Source: Membranipora membranacea (lineage: Eukaryota > Bryozoa > Gymnolaemata > Cheilostomatida > Membraniporidae). Taken from it: 64,000 nucleotides of DNA. The notes below the pieces were generated by a model. It saw nothing but the letters and a program-made list of their open reading frames with translations, made no database searches and had not been told where the DNA came from. This document shows positions 36,401 to 49,600 of this stretch, piece by piece. The translations under genes and the position numbers were made by a program. The DNA lies in the NCBI GenBank assembly GCA_914767715.1, contig OU612072.1, positions 2,232,001-2,296,000 of the forward strand, given 5' to 3'. Every line of letters begins with the position of its first letter. The first letter of the stretch is position 1.

Positions 36401-39400
36401 CTGGGCTTGGGTTTATGCTTTTCAACTCATCCCATCCCATATGCAAGTCTCATAGTTGGACATTTGATTGTCCATGACAGGATATCACTATAGAGGAGAG
36501 GGAGTGATAGGGTTGTATGATTGTTATGACTGACATGTATTAGGCACTCCTTATGGTGCCTGTCAATAAGAAAGATTTGTTGATAAGTAACCAAACAGCA
36601 TGTTGTTGTTCTGCTTTCTATAGTTTATCTAGTTTATCTAGATATAACTTTTCATGTCACATAAATAGAGCATAGAGTGTTTCATGTGTGATGATAGGCG
36701 TGTCTTATTCTGCTGCTGTAAATTGGATTTGTCCTCTTTACTAGTTTTACTTCAAGGAGAGGATAACTGACAATTACACTGAATCCTCTCTATAAAACAG
36801 AGAAATTAGTGATGCAGAGGATTTCATGCTTACAGTTTCATAATGAAAAACATACATAAATAGTGAGACTGTAACCTAACAGTTAGTGAAGGCATAGTTA
36901 TAACTATATCGGTCTTAAATGCCCTCCACTCTTAAAAGATGTAAGATGATAAAAAAAGCTCAAGACTTTATTAATCTATATAAACTTGTAAGGTTTTTGA
37001 AGCATTCAGCGTCACCATGAATATTAGATGTCTATTTTATGAACAGATAAGACATCATCAACCTCTACATCCACTGGTTTTTGGTTTCTTGCCCTGTGGA
37101 AATGGTTATATCATCAACTGGGTTTGAATCTTTAACCCTAAAAGCTTCAGAATGATGCCCTCGATAAAAATTAGGAGAATAGAGTTTTTCGGAGCTTTCT
37201 ACGTATCATCATTTCTGGATTGATAATAACATAAAACCCTTGATTCCAGGCTGATATGGGTGTCAATATGCTGTGGCAGGTGACACAAAATCACAAACAG
37301 GGACATCACAAGTCACACACACACAGTGTTGACATCCCCAATGTATGTTTGTTGTCATGGTGACGCTCCTTTTTGACACCCTTACCATGTCAATTGGTTT
37401 GTTATTATTTTGTGATATGATAGTTTTATGGGAGATGTCAGTTTGACGCCTAGACAAACAGTCTTGGGACTGAAACTTCAAACCCCAGCAAGTCTTGATA
37501 TGACTTCTGATCTTCCAAACCCCCTGACAACCTCTTTAGAGACTATGGTCCTGTAGGGTCTCCGTATATCACTGAATCCATATGTCAGCTCTCTAGAGTG
37601 TCCGGGTATTCCGGGTGAAGTCTCGTCATGAGAATGTTTCTTAGTATCCTGTTGGACCTGAGTTTGTTATCCTGGCTCTGACTCTCCTCATTTTTGGCTC
37701 CATGTTGAGTTTTTATGTAAAACCCACTGTCACATGATTATTCATCTGTTTGGAATTAGAAATGAGGAAAAGTTTGTAAAATTGCATAAATTTTATTTTC
37801 TGAGTTCCATCGATCAAAGTCACATCCTGTCAGAGTATTCATGAGCAGCTCGGAGGGACAGAGTTTGTACTGAAGATGACAGACACAAATATTTCTCTCT
37901 CGCCCGCTCTACTGTAGGTAGAGAGGGAGAGTGGAGGGCCATCACTCTATCACTCTGTCAGTAGAGTGTATAAGGCCTGTAAGTGGAGGGCCGTCACTCT
38001 GTCAGTAGAGTGTATAAGGCCTGTGATTCTGTGTAGGGAGGTAAGGGATGGAGGGGAGAGGTGACTTGTAAAGCATCTGAAAGTTATAAGAGTCCTAACC
38101 AGAGAGAAAGTTAACAAGATTACCAGGGCACCATTTTTTGCAAAATTAAATGGGAATTCTTTTCCTGCGGTTGTCAATCTTTGTGCTAACTATGATAGAT
38201 TGGTCTCTTACACAGGTGTGTCTCAGCTAATTATAGAATCACTTCAGTCTCTCTGATCTCTTGTACTACAGACAGGTAATTGTGAGGATGTGCACTCTCT
38301 AACAAAGCCTCTTATCTGTCTGTGTGCCTGGACAACATTTACAAAGAAATCGCTCAAGAAATTCTCTCACAATCGAAAATATTCATAAATTATACCTGTT
38401 GCCTCCTCCGTGCTGTGAGATAGGATATACTTGATGTCTTTGTGATAGGCTGAGATATGGATATATGCATAGTAGTTATGTAGATTAACTCATAGCTAAT
38501 GGGTGAGAGTGTAATTTTATATGTAAATGAGCTGCACACTAATCGCTATCGATGATTATCGTTGAGACCGAGGCTGATATACCTACTCACTGCAGCCACC
38601 CACTGATATATAAGTACATTTCGTAAAAAACTATCAGGATGTTCATCACAAAGTTTTCAAATTTTTCTAATGCAAATTGAGCTCTGAATCAGAGTTGGAT
38701 GTGTTGTTTTACACCATAAGAAGAAAATATCCCTCAGTGGTGAATATCCCAGCCAAATTATTACTGCAACAAACTGCAGCTCCTGGAAATACACATAAAG
38801 ATAAGCTGATCTGAGAGTGATCTCTGATCGTTGTTTGTGACGATTTTCTTTGTCAGTAACTCTGTCCAAGGTTACTATGACTAACTCAGTCACAACCTCA
38901 ACAAAGAAAGACGAATTTTCGAAGTTTTTAATAAAAATTGGCATGAAAACAAATCGATTTTTGAAATATTGATGAGGCATGAAATTTGGAGTGTTTTGGT
39001 ACATTTTATGTTTATATGGCTTTGTTATCAAGTTATTTTCTATGGGAATTAAAGTGGCTCCATTATGTTGTACTTAAACTTAATCCACTTCTCAGACCGC
39101 TTCATCTCCTCCCTCCACCCCCTCCTGTATAAATCTCACAAGTCTGCAGCTCTTAGATGGCTTTGATCTGATTAATGTCCGACTGTAAATCAAAATTTAA
39201 CAATCGTATTGTGTGTGAAGTAGGAACACCCTGGATCCAGTACTTATGATTGCGGTGTTATTTTGGTCGCTTTGAGGTGCAGGTTGATGATTTCATTATC
39301 TCTACCATGGGAGAGTTCTTTTCCTCCCGACCTGTATATATCGTCGGTAAGGTCTCTATCTGCGAGGAGGGTCTTCTATACGCGTGATTACCTTCCTATC

Positions 39401-42400
39401 ACTCCCCTCCCAGATATGTCAAGAATCTAATTACTCGCTAGGAATCTCAGCGCTGGAAGTCTTACTTATAAGGCTGCTTTATTTTTGAGCTGACCTTCGA
39501 GGCACACTGGAATTAGTGGTCAATATGTCTCAAAAGGTTCGCTAATAATTTCCCAGGGTTTGTAAATTGGATGGGTGAAGGAAAAGTAGACCAATCAGCG
39601 TACATGTGTTTGTGAGTCTAGGTGACCTGCCTGTGTGTACATGAGTCGATACGACCAGACTGTGAATGCGAGTCTAAGTGACCAGACTATAAATGTGAAT
39701 CTGTCGTTCATTAGGTTTTTTATCTCTGATCTAATCTTTATTTACAGATGCAAAGAAGAGAAGTCAGGCTAACGGTACCAAGTCTGCCAGAGATAAGAGG
39801 AAATCAAGAGAAGAAAAAGTCGTAAGTCTCTTCTCCCTTCTCATTACACTTTTCTCTCCACTTCTCAGCCCATTTCTCTCATAGAGTCGATTGGTCGCTC
39901 CTCTCTCCCCATCTCAACACTCTATACAGTTCAGCTTACTGCACCAAGCGTGTAATAGACTCCTGGGAGACCCCCACGTACTGTTGATCACCCTCTCCTT
40001 CTCTTCCTCCTATGAGTAACACTCACCATATCCTCCCCACCCTCTTATCGCTGATAATCTCTTTATATCAACCCTAGTTAGTCACCTCTCCTCGATTCTG
40101 GTCTAACTTCCTGACGTCTCAGCACAGACCGCTGTACATGAGGATTAATTCGTAATCTTGGCACTTTTCTGACCATAGTTCCCTCTTGACTCCACACATG
40201 GATTATAGTGACTCTACATCGACCAGCTGTTCATCAGTGTGTCAATGTGAAACTCTCTCTCTATCTCTCTCTGCCTCTCTTGTAAAAATATCCTCCCTGG
40301 AAGTATTGGTGTGAAACTGCTAAATGTAAGAAGTCCTATTGTCTACCTCATAAATCTCTTTCTAAATCAGTTTCCAAAAATTTCATCTCATTGTAGTTAT
40401 GGTCATATACATCTGCAGGACTATTAGAGGTTTTGCCCCACGATAGATAGTACCCGCTCTTGTCTCTCTTACATTAGATATAGATGTTGTTGATAGTTGA
40501 GAGTTGTTTGTTCCTGTCTCTGTCTCTCTCCCTGTAGCTGACACTTAGTTAGGTAACCAGGTGTGAATCACAGTATGGAACAATTAGTCTAGTCAGCAGC
40601 AGCAGCAGCTGTATCACAGATCTTATATATTATACGTGATTTCTGATCACTGAATATACAGGACTACATATAACGCCTAGTTATTCGGCGGTTATTTGTT
40701 ATAATACAACTCCTTCACCGTATCAACTGCACTTTCTGACTATACTCACTGAGTATTTATTGTGTTGTTATATTATTGTATTTGTTACATATTTTATGAT
40801 GTTATTTATTAGAGTTTTGTTTACTTTTTGATTGTATTTTACTATTAATTACACAATGTGAGTATGATTGAGTCACATTATGGTTTGTGTAGCATACAAG
40901 GAGTGCATATTACAATCATGACTGAGATCAGCTGCCCCCTAATATACTTTGACTATACTCTAACTTTGACTCTAACTGCTGAGTCATATTACCAGCTGCT
41001 TGTGTGTCACAGACTAAGGAGAGTTTAAATCTTTGAAGTTTAAGTTAATAACTATAATTTATCTCGACCTCAGTATAAAGCCTCCTAGTAAGCTACATGG
41101 AGCAGGTGATGTCTGCTTTACTTTGAAGTTCAGAGTTTGGATATTTCTCATCTTTTTGGTCTTTGATTTTTTGGTCATTACTACTTTTCTTAGTAACTAA
41201 CTCCTATCACAGAGATGGATGGCTATCATAATGTTGGCAAGCTGATTATTTGTTTCTCTGTTAAATTCTCATTCATCACGCTGATCAAAAAACCAAAAGT
41301 TCCCATCAGTCAACGCTGAGATGTCATTAACATCAGCCAAATGAATTATATATACTACTTTCATGTTTGGCTTGTATGGCTGAGATAAAGAAATAAGACC
41401 ACAAGAGGACCATCGGCAAATCCATATCATTAATCCCCATACAGAATTCTGATACTCATATTGGGGTTGGTGAATTTTGTCTTCCTGTTTTCTTGGTTTT
41501 GTGTTCACTCTTCAAAAACAAACACCTGCTTTGATCTGTCATATTTTAGTGGTTTGTTGTTTTCTCTGCATGGTGATATCATTATCATATAGCCCTTGTG
41601 TGTGTATGTCTTAGTATGATTCAGCTGTTGCTGTGTCGAGGTGACCAGATAAAGTATATCTCTATTTTCTCTGAATGTGACAGGTCAGTGAATTCACCAA
41701 ACTCTACTGCCTGCGGATATGAGACAAACATTCGCCTCCTGCTTCTTGTATGGCATTTGTGTCTGATCCTATAAAGTGTATTGACTCACCCCCCCCCCAA
41801 TCTATAGGCTCATTTAGTGATGTTTTATTATTGTAACATCTGGACGTTACATAGACTTAATAACTTAATAACAATACTTGATGAGGGTCCTTTAATGGCT
41901 TCGAAGTTATTCACACTTACAGCATTTACTGCCTCTAATCACCACTAGACACTGGACAACTCTTACTTATTTCTTTGTTGATGTGTTTTATTAGCCCACT
42001 CTAATGTGTCACATCTCTCCCTGTACATTACACACCACACAAATATACACAGATATGTCATAACAGCAGAGTGTGTACTCGGCCACCACTTAGCCCTGCA
42101 GATGTTACACATCAGGTAGAGGGGAGCGGGGGGGGGGGGGGGGAGGAGCACTCAGCTTTACACATCAGGTAGAGAGGAGAAGAAGGGGCACTCAGGGCTA
42201 TGATGTTGTTAGCGTAGACAACATACATTGCACAGTTAATTATGTGTCCTTCATTCAGTTTGTCAAATGTTACATAAAATGACACTCAGATAATTATGTT
42301 TAGTTCTGAGTCCCTCAGCTGTCAGCTAATTAATAAGAAATGAGTTTCTATCGAAGGATTATAATGTAATACGTAAGGATGTTGTTCACTAGAGTAAGCA

Positions 42401-45400
42401 AATATAAATAGGAACTGTTCTGTGTTTTGTTTGTATCAATAGAAGTATGTATACATCATATGATGACTAATATAGCGTGATGTATAATACTATATACTCT
42501 ATCACACACACACCAGATGTCCAGCCCCTGCTGCCTCTCTAAGCTACTGCTGCCTCACTGACCTGACCTGCTGTCACAAGCTAAGCTGATAATATGAGCC
42601 ACAACAAAGTGTGACAACTGCATTATATACAAATTTCACAAGTTTTACAAACACATTAAATCGCTCTCTATGTTCGATTCGCAAGCCAGGAACCCCAAGC
42701 ATAGCTCCTGATGAGATATGACAGGTTGTCTACCTCCTGCCCCCTTTTCACATTGAAGATACAATGCATTTGTTACAAGGTCTGCCGATGAAGACCAGTA
42801 GTATATCATGTCTATGGGCTACAGCATCGATCAAGATTGTCACAAACAGATTAGCGGAGTTGTTTGATGGAAGATAATCACTTAATTTATTAATTATGTG
42901 TATCAGAGTCAAGTGTTATGGACTTTGCCCTGGATTTATAACAGAACCATAACTTTGTGTCTCCTACTGTATATCTGCAGATTGTGTAGAGAGTGCTTGC
43001 TCATGTCAGCCTTATCACAATCATAATTGTACACTGGTTTAACATTCTGATGGGTTATGCTAACCACCCTGATATTGACAGGTCTTATTTATTGGTGTTT
43101 TTACTTTGGAGGATACATGGTAGATGTCTTATAATGAGTCTAACGATTATAATCTATCAACTCGCATTTGCTCTTTCTAAGATGTTATACACCCTTATGC
43201 TAAGAGAGTTTGCATTCAGAAGTTTGTGCTCTCATGGTAGTTTGTAAGCAGTGTGTAGTTAATTTAACATGCTGAGAAAAAAAGTCAGACTACGTCTCTT
43301 GACATTCAGCTTTCTGTTGGGAGAAGATTGACTGCTCTGTTGGAAATTAACTGGATCTGGGGATGTAAGTCCAGCTCCACATTAACTTAAGTGAGGTGAA
43401 GGTTTTAACTTTCTCCCTCTCCTCATAGTCATGTAATATATCTAATTATCATCTAACACTTAATTAACGCGAGCTTATTGGTTTATCGATTGCGCTTAAA
43501 GATACTCCAAAACCTGATCTTATTATCCCCCTGACTTGGTGTCTCCTCAGGTCGTGGTGTACGTTCTTGTGTATAAGGAGGTACAAAATGTAGATCGTTG
43601 TGTCCTGATTTAGACTCTCACTGAGTAACAGACGGTGACTGTCAACACCGAATCGGAGACGCCTCACAATCCCTCTGAGTCCACCAAATTCTCTTATTTA
43701 CGCCTGTTTTGCTGACCCAAAACAGCTAATCAGGTTAAAAATAGTATCGGTTACTAAAATAGCATCATACTGACTCTTCATAAATTGATTTTAGGTCGTT
43801 TTATCAAATTTATAGCTAGTTTACTGACAAGCTCTGTGATGAAGCTATTAGAATTATCTTTGTGATGTTTCTTTGCTTGTTTGTGTTTTGTGTATGACAC
43901 ATCTCAGTAAACACCCTCCAGCTTATCTTAACCTTTATAACTTCCTGTCCTTTATCATCTTTAACTCTCTGCAGACACCACACCACACCACACCACACCA
44001 CACCACACCACACCACACCACACCACACCACACCACACCACACCACACCACACCACACCACACCACCACATCACACCACACCACACCACACTACTGTATT
44101 TTCTCCTCCTCCCTCACTCATAGTATTAGTGCCTTTTCTAGTGGTGTATGACAAACCAGCTAGGCAATCATGGCTCTTAGCTCAACAGTCTGTATTGACA
44201 GTATTGCAAAGGTTGGTGCTGTGACCCTCTGTAGGTTTGGGGTCGAGCTCTCTGGATCTATGTCAGCCCTTACAGAGTATTATCCCATGTACCCTCATTG
44301 TGTTATCAGATAATGTCACTATATGACAAGTCACACTACTTGTAGGGATAATAAAATTAGATGTAAGGTTGTAGATTTTATTGATGACAATATTTGTTAA
44401 TCCCAGATAAAGAAGCTTGACACGCCAACTGAGTCATATTTATTATTTTTATTGTGTGATTTAGAGGATAAATCTGCTGCTCTGATCAGCGAGGGGTAGG
44501 AAATAATCTACATAAATATCAGAGACCATAGATAATATCTAAGGACTCTAGATATCATCATTGAACATCTTAGTAATCGGTGTCTTGATTTCTGTCTGTT
44601 TGTCTTGTCTGGAATGAATTACAATAGTTTATTGGTTAATTAGTTTTAAACTTAGATGGTCTTCTCCTTTTAATGTTCTTTCCGTCCTATTCAAGCATAG
44701 CCTAAACCTTCATACACATAGAACATTGCACAAAAAAATACATTGCTACAATCATGATGACGCATTAATTTGCCGGGATTTCCCGGATCACGCCCTTTGA
44801 GCTGTTATTAAAATACATAATGCTAAGTGACACCATACCATGCTAAGCTTAGTCTGAGCCCCCCAGACTTTGCCCCCTGTCCGACGGCCCTCCGGAGGGG
44901 AAAAAGTCTGAGAACAATGCAGGATTTCGCTGGAGTTGTCTGCTCTTGAGTGTTATAAGTTAATCAAGGGGAGCACTAAAACTGCAATATCTATTGATTT
45001 CTATTCATGCCACCTACTATATTGCTCCAGGTATGAGAGTATTCCAGTAAGACTCTGGGAAAAGTAGCCTCATGTTTGGGAAATACCCATGAGCAGAGAT
45101 ATTCACTGCCAAGTAGTGAAGAAAATGTCAGCCAGAATTTCTTTCATTTTGAATAAGGGCGGTCATTCATGACATTGACAAAAGGTCATACAATGTGTAT
45201 TATTGGACCCTAGGCTATATGAAGTAAGATTAATGTAGAAGTAATGAGAGGAAAAATCCAAGCAAATCCTGCACAGTGCGTAGACTATGCTAAGCTGTAA
45301 GAACGTTTAGAAGGAGGAAAATATATTCTCAGGTCAGAGTGTTATTAGACGATGAGACGGACTGTTCGTCGCCTCTCAGTGTCTGACATACCCAGCGAGG

Positions 45401-48400
45401 ATCACAAAGAGAGAGAGAAAATAATATAAATGTAATATACAAAAATCCATCATTGAACTCTAGTATGAGCACCATCATGTTGTCCAGGACGACATCGTGT
45501 CATTTCGTCTGTCTGTAAGTTCAGACTTAACGTCAGTACACACTTAGACACAGCTGTGTACCACTTACTGAGAGAGAGAGCAAGCGGCGAGGGAAGGGAA
45601 TAATATTGTTATATTATAACACATATTAGAGTGAGAGGACTTTAAGCTCTTATCTTCTGCTGTCTCCTATCTTCACTAGATGTCTGAATTTGGCTTTTCA
45701 CAGGAATGAGACGCTTTAAGGGTCTGTGATTGTTTGTAGCTCTTTCTTGTCTCAGACTTTGGTTCAAGTCTATGAGTGGCCGTCTGGCTGTCGTGTGAAC
45801 AGTCTTAGTTTCTATGGTGATTACGAGAGCTTCACCTGAGTGTCAACGTAGATCTAAAAATATCCCAAATATTGAAATAACAGGAGTGCCAAGTTTCTCT
45901 CTATGGCGACCAGACCGCTGATCTACATTAGATGTCTGTCTGTATATGTGATATTTATATACACCTGGTCGGGTCAGGTCAGGTCAGCTGTGTCCTGTCT
46001 CATGTCTCATGACCCGACTGTGTCCTAAACACGGCCGCCGGACATTCACCTTATTCTCTCATCATGCTTCTACCTTACTTTATGATATATTCACCAACTT
46101 CTGTCAAAAACTCGGTTTAGAATGAGACTGAAAATAGAAATGTATACATATACATATCTATCTTTGACCTGGGATATATATTAATAAATGTCATGTTCCT
46201 CTTACAGCCCTAATATGAAATGATTGTGAAAGAAGGAAATTCCACTCTTTTTAAAAAACCAAAGAAAATATGAACAATTTCCTTTGAAGTTTACCACATG
46301 AAACAGAGGTGCTATTGCTCTTAATTACCCTCATTTTATAGATGACTGTATATATGAAGGATGGAGATGGTACAAGAGAATATTCATACAAACCAGAGAG
46401 GTTTCCTGTTTAAATGTCTCTTTCACCATCCTTGACGGAGGATAACTTAGTTAAATGAGATATTTTTAGATGCACATATGAGAGTGATGTATTTTAAATT
46501 TAAAGTTATTTTATATAATGATCTATAACTACATATTGTTTTATCATTGTAGGAGGATGACTTACAGTGGATAGAAGATAATATACCCGCCAGTGTAGCT
46601 GATCAGTAAGTTTCTTATCTCATACATGTCATCAACTTACATACATATACATTGTAGTAACATATATCTACATGTGTGTAATATACCCACATGTAGATAT
46701 CCGTTTCCCTACTATACTCACATTAACCTCATATACCTCTGATAATTAAGATTTGCTCCCTCCTTGATCTGATATTAACCCTCATCTCTCACCTCACCTC
46801 TCATCTGAAATTATATAAAAACAAACTGTCCCATCGTGAACCAGAAGAGAGATCCCAGTTAACATCTATTATATCAAATGACTACTGCTCAAAAACGTGT
46901 CCAGCTAACGATGATGATTAGTTAGGACAGGAGGGTTGAGGAGGGGGAGTAGTATCAGTATCAGTGTGAGTACCTCAGGTATTCCACTCACACATCATCG
47001 CAGCTCACCTGAGTGACACTGACACATAATCGCAGCTCACCTGAGTGACACTGACACATAATGTCACAGGATACAGAGTGGGAGGGTGTAGAGTGAGGAA
47101 TACTCATATGCAGGTAGATTCCTCACAGCCTGAATAGTTGTGACCAGCAGATATAGACACTCTTCATGTCGGGAATTTAAAGATAAAAAAAACTCTAAAC
47201 TCTAGTTTCTGCTGGTGCTACATAAGCTCAAACATGAATTATAGAGCTAGTTAGGTGGATCACTCGTGATTGTGTCAGATTTATAGGATTTGGGTCTCCC
47301 ACTAGCTTGACGTGACACAATGTGTCATACTATATATACACAGCTTGTGCTATCACACGCCAATCCTGTATTGAGGTTGAAAGGTAACTGCAGTTTATGT
47401 AGATTCAAACCACTAAAACTGTATTTCAATAACTTCAAAATGATTTTGATGGAATTTGGCAATCAATCTTCATTGAATAGCTATTTTTAAATGATTCCTA
47501 TGGAAAAGTCATAACTGACATGCCCAAAAATCTGTGTTATTCAGCAGTTTTATATAGATATAACAGAAGACAGGGCGCAGAGAAAAATGGATGTGATGAC
47601 ATTTTGTGACAACCAAACTGTTTGACACTGACAGCCGAGAATTCCATTATGAATTTTTTAGATCAATCATCTCTCAAATCTCCAATAATAATTTACCTAC
47701 TATAAACTGTAGCTATGCATTTAGTACCTGGCTACTGTACTGGAATAATTCTACAATTTACATAATTATACCTGGTGGAGAGGAGATGCATGCAATATGA
47801 TTGATTGCTCGGGGATGTGTGTTGGCATCGGTTTGGCTCTGTGGTAGTTGCGCTCCAACTTCTGACATGAATAAAGCCCTATATAACAATAGCCTATAAA
47901 AAGTCACCACTATACCACCCGCATAGCGTCCCTTGATGTGTGGCACTGCTGGTAAATAATTATACAGAATGTAACCAAAGTTTGGCGTGGAGATCAGAGA
48001 GGATTGGCAAAGTGACGCGTTTTGCAATTCAGATTATCCGACCACCTCACAGCTCTGAATGGTTAGATGATGCCAGGTGTTTGGTATAATTATTATCTAG
48101 TAACAGTGCAGAATAAAATTCTTATCATGTGCCCTGCCTGAGAATCTCAACTAGATGGATCAGATACTAGATATATCAGAGGAACATCCTCGTATGAATA
48201 TGGTGAATGCAAATGAAAATATATATATATATTATATTAACATATGCTTCTATGGCCACCTTATTATCTGGTAACAACCCAGTATAGAATTACTATCATG
48301 TGCCCTGCCTGAGAATCTATACAAGATATTAACATGATACCTCTCTACGGTCACTTGATATGGGAGCAGTGAACTGACTAGCTTAGCTAGGAGTGGATTT

Positions 48401-49600
48401 CTTAAAATTTGTCTTATTGTGCCAAGTCAAGGCCACATCCTGTGCTAATGGACTTAGATTTCATTCTGAATACAACAATAATTCTCATCAAACAATCAGA
48501 GAGGCCTTTCACATGACATACTAAGTTATTGTGTATGTATTACTCATGTACTCAGTGCAGAATACTAGATATAATATTGATCACCTCAGCTATATAATGT
48601 TAATACTGTTAATTTTAAAATTGTGCCAAATAATAAAATGGCTTTAATGACATGCAAACTGTATGATGAAATGATTGTCTTCCTCCTCTGATGGCCCAGT
48701 CTGCAATACTACGCCTACACTGCATTGCATCGTAAAAGTACAGAGTATAAGGGGACCAGGGAGCGCCTGTTGTAACGTTGTTGCCTGACAGGCTGTAGCT
48801 CTATGACAGGCCAGTCCATAGTCATGTCTCATACAGCAGATCAAGAATGACATTATGTGACACTAAGAGGGGCACTTGTTGTTATGTGTCAGCGCTACAT
48901 ACAATCACATGACATGAGACAGCAGAGTATATTAAGTAGAATTTGTTTGTACTTTAGGATAGAGAATAATACTTCATCACTTCTCTCTATATTTCCTGTG
49001 ATGTCGAGGACTCTTACTGATTGTGTTGTTATGTAAACTTAGCTGCTAATTGGCTCACTTGTAAATAGCCTGACCACTTAACACCTCAAGTGACAGAATG
49101 AAGGCTTTCCATTTCAAGGTTGCCTCCCACGAAAGAATCTACTAATATTTGTCTGGTCTCAATCAATAACCATTTTTAAAATATTGCTTTAATAAGTAGG
49201 TGATATATACTTACTGGGTCTGGACAACCGATTGTCGCAAATATAATTTTCAAATTTACACTTCTAAAAAATGCCTCTGTCTGCACTCTCAGCTAAGAAG
49301 GGGCTAGTTAAATTTCATTTAATGTACCCTGATTTGCCATGATGACAAATGAAAACAGTATCTAAAACAAACAAGGTGGAAATGAACTTCCTACTTTTCT
49401 CAAATGCAACTATATACTTGGGCTCATATAATATTGTATAGTTATATTGATCATAATCATTTATTATGATATAACAATACCATATATTGATAATTATATT
49501 ATATTTAATATATTATCATTACAGAGCTCTGCAACCAGTCATGAATGACTCGGAGGAGGAGATAATGACACAGAGATTTGAGCTCTCTAAGATGGACTGA
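27475..49600 (+). CDS. TMEM87: TMEM87A/B orthologue: GOLD-domain seven-transmembrane Golgi protein
   Basis: Eighteen exons: 27475-27570, 28918-28975, 29236-29294, 29545-29703, 29997-30048, 31253-31381, 31538-31586, 31926-32124, 32813-32924, 33229-33293, 33577-33766, 34139-34326, 34574-34763, 35090-35252, 36069-36145, 39748-39821, 46553-46605, 49525-49600. All junctions are in phase and the sum is 1989 nt. Residues 1-19 form a signal peptide. The luminal GOLD-like part runs to about residue 325. Seven membrane segments follow, with hallmark stretches CYWRDLLRIQ, KKTLARALVI, KPRLGPTLHK, RRNVAKLSLYRHFTN and WRPSINNQR. The cytosolic tail ends EEEIMTQRFELSKMD, matching vertebrate TMEM87A. Human TMEM87A is about 555 residues; the excess is a Thr/Lys/Glu-rich luminal insert from exons 5-8, with ENKD repeats and an RRKR-D site at residues 201-205. 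The family acts in the Golgi (retrograde traffic; TMEM87A has been reported as a Golgi cation channel). Introns 15-17 are large and hold repeats. An ATTAAA lies at 49910. Confidence 0.95.
28473..28843. mobile_element. hAT-like MITE with perfect 8-bp target duplication
   Basis: A 355-bp element (28481-28835) begins CATGGGTGTCGGAAGG and ends with the inverse of CATGGGCGTCAGAAGG. It is flanked on both sides by CTAGGTAT (28473-28480 and 28836-28843). The 8-bp target duplication and CA...TG ends fit hAT elements. It encodes no transposase and lies in intron 1 of the TMEM87 gene. The inner GC-rich stretch (GCGCCCAAGCGCCCC) forms a further hairpin. Confidence 0.88.
30400..30456. repeat. (TATG)n microsatellite
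   Basis: Imperfect TATG/TGTA tetranucleotide run in TMEM87 intron 5. Confidence 0.85.
32452..32700. mobile_element. Tc1/mariner-like MITE with TA target duplication
   Basis: A 245-bp element (32454-32698) with terminal inverted repeats of about 40 bp (CCCTACAG...AAATGTTTGGTGG) is flanked by TA on both sides. It lies in TMEM87 intron 8, between the exons ending at 32124 and starting at 32813. No coding capacity. Confidence 0.85.
33465..33566. repeat. 51-bp tandem duplication next to a splice acceptor
   Basis: Two units (33465-33515, 33516-33566) share GGTATGGGTTCCTGAGCTAA and the rest with about two mismatches. The second ends 10 bases before the TMEM87 exon 11 acceptor at 33576. Confidence 0.9.
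33876..33990. repeat. About 24-bp minisatellite in TMEM87 intron 11
   Basis: Five degenerate units built on GGAATATGTAGTACTCTGAT. The intron also has a second array, GATGATAATGAGGCT, at about 34067-34118 just before the exon 12 acceptor. Confidence 0.85.
35940..36068 (+). repeat. 43-bp tandem repeat carrying three copies of the exon 15 splice acceptor
   Basis: Three units end with an AG acceptor at 35982, 36025 and 36068 (GTTTACAG, GTTTACAG, ATTTCCAG). Each is followed by a GNTTTCNNAC-like exon start. Only the last acceptor keeps the TMEM87 frame: the middle one reaches TGA after three codons, and the first reads into another frame of exon 15. Confidence 0.85.
36146..39747. other. TMEM87 intron 15 (3.6 kb)
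   Basis: No gene is seen. It holds a near-perfect direct repeat of about 48 bp at 37931-38025 (GGAGGGCC(A/G)TCACTCT ... GTCAGTAGAGTGTATAAGG) and AT-rich sequence. The small open frames have no recognisable similarity. Confidence 0.6.
42255..45590. repeat. Left arm (outer part) of large inverted duplication
   Basis: Matches 57170-61976 in reverse complement, with gaps. Anchors: ACACCAGATGTCCAGCCCCTG (42510) against 61.70 kb; TGACTTGGTGTCTCCTCAGG (43532) against 60.55 kb; GATAATTCTAATAGCTTCAT-type sequence (43845) against 60.03 kb; GTCGCCTCTCAGTGTCTGAC-type sequence (45369) against 57.37 kb. The stretch between 44.4 and 45.2 kb aligns poorly. Confidence 0.85.
43976..44094. repeat. (CCACA)n pentanucleotide satellite
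   Basis: About 20 copies of ACACC/CCACA, with three interruptions near 44065-44090. The pseudo-proteins read through it (repeats of TTPHH or VVWCG) are artefacts. The corresponding place in the right arm (about 59.93-59.98 kb) has only short G-rich runs. Confidence 0.95.
46606..49524. other. TMEM87 intron 17 (2.9 kb)
   Basis: The first half is unremarkable, with a duplicated CGCAGCTCACCTGAGTGACA segment near 47000-47060. The stretch 48036-49108 is the inner part of the left arm of the inverted duplication. No gene is recognised. Confidence 0.6.
48036..49108. repeat. Left arm (inner part) of large inverted duplication
   Basis: Reverse-complement match to 55372-56240. Examples are CAAACTGTATGATGAAATGA (48655) against 55.82 kb and GCTGCTAATTGGCTCACTTG (49041) against 55.42 kb. 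Similarity is high but not perfect, with substitutions and small indels throughout. Confidence 0.88.

Larger units (their letters stand above)
39822..46552. other. TMEM87 intron 16 (6.7 kb), left part of a broken inverted duplication
   Basis: The largest intron of the gene. The first 2.4 kb show pyrimidine-rich sequence and short microsatellites, including a run of about 17 G at 42130. From 42255 onward it is homologous, inverted, to 57.17-61.98 kb. No coding sequence is recognised. Confidence 0.6.

Noticed and set aside
43816-44151. Repetitive open frames of HHTTPHH or VVWCG type on both strands
   Set aside because: They are translations of the (CCACA)n satellite inside a TMEM87 intron.
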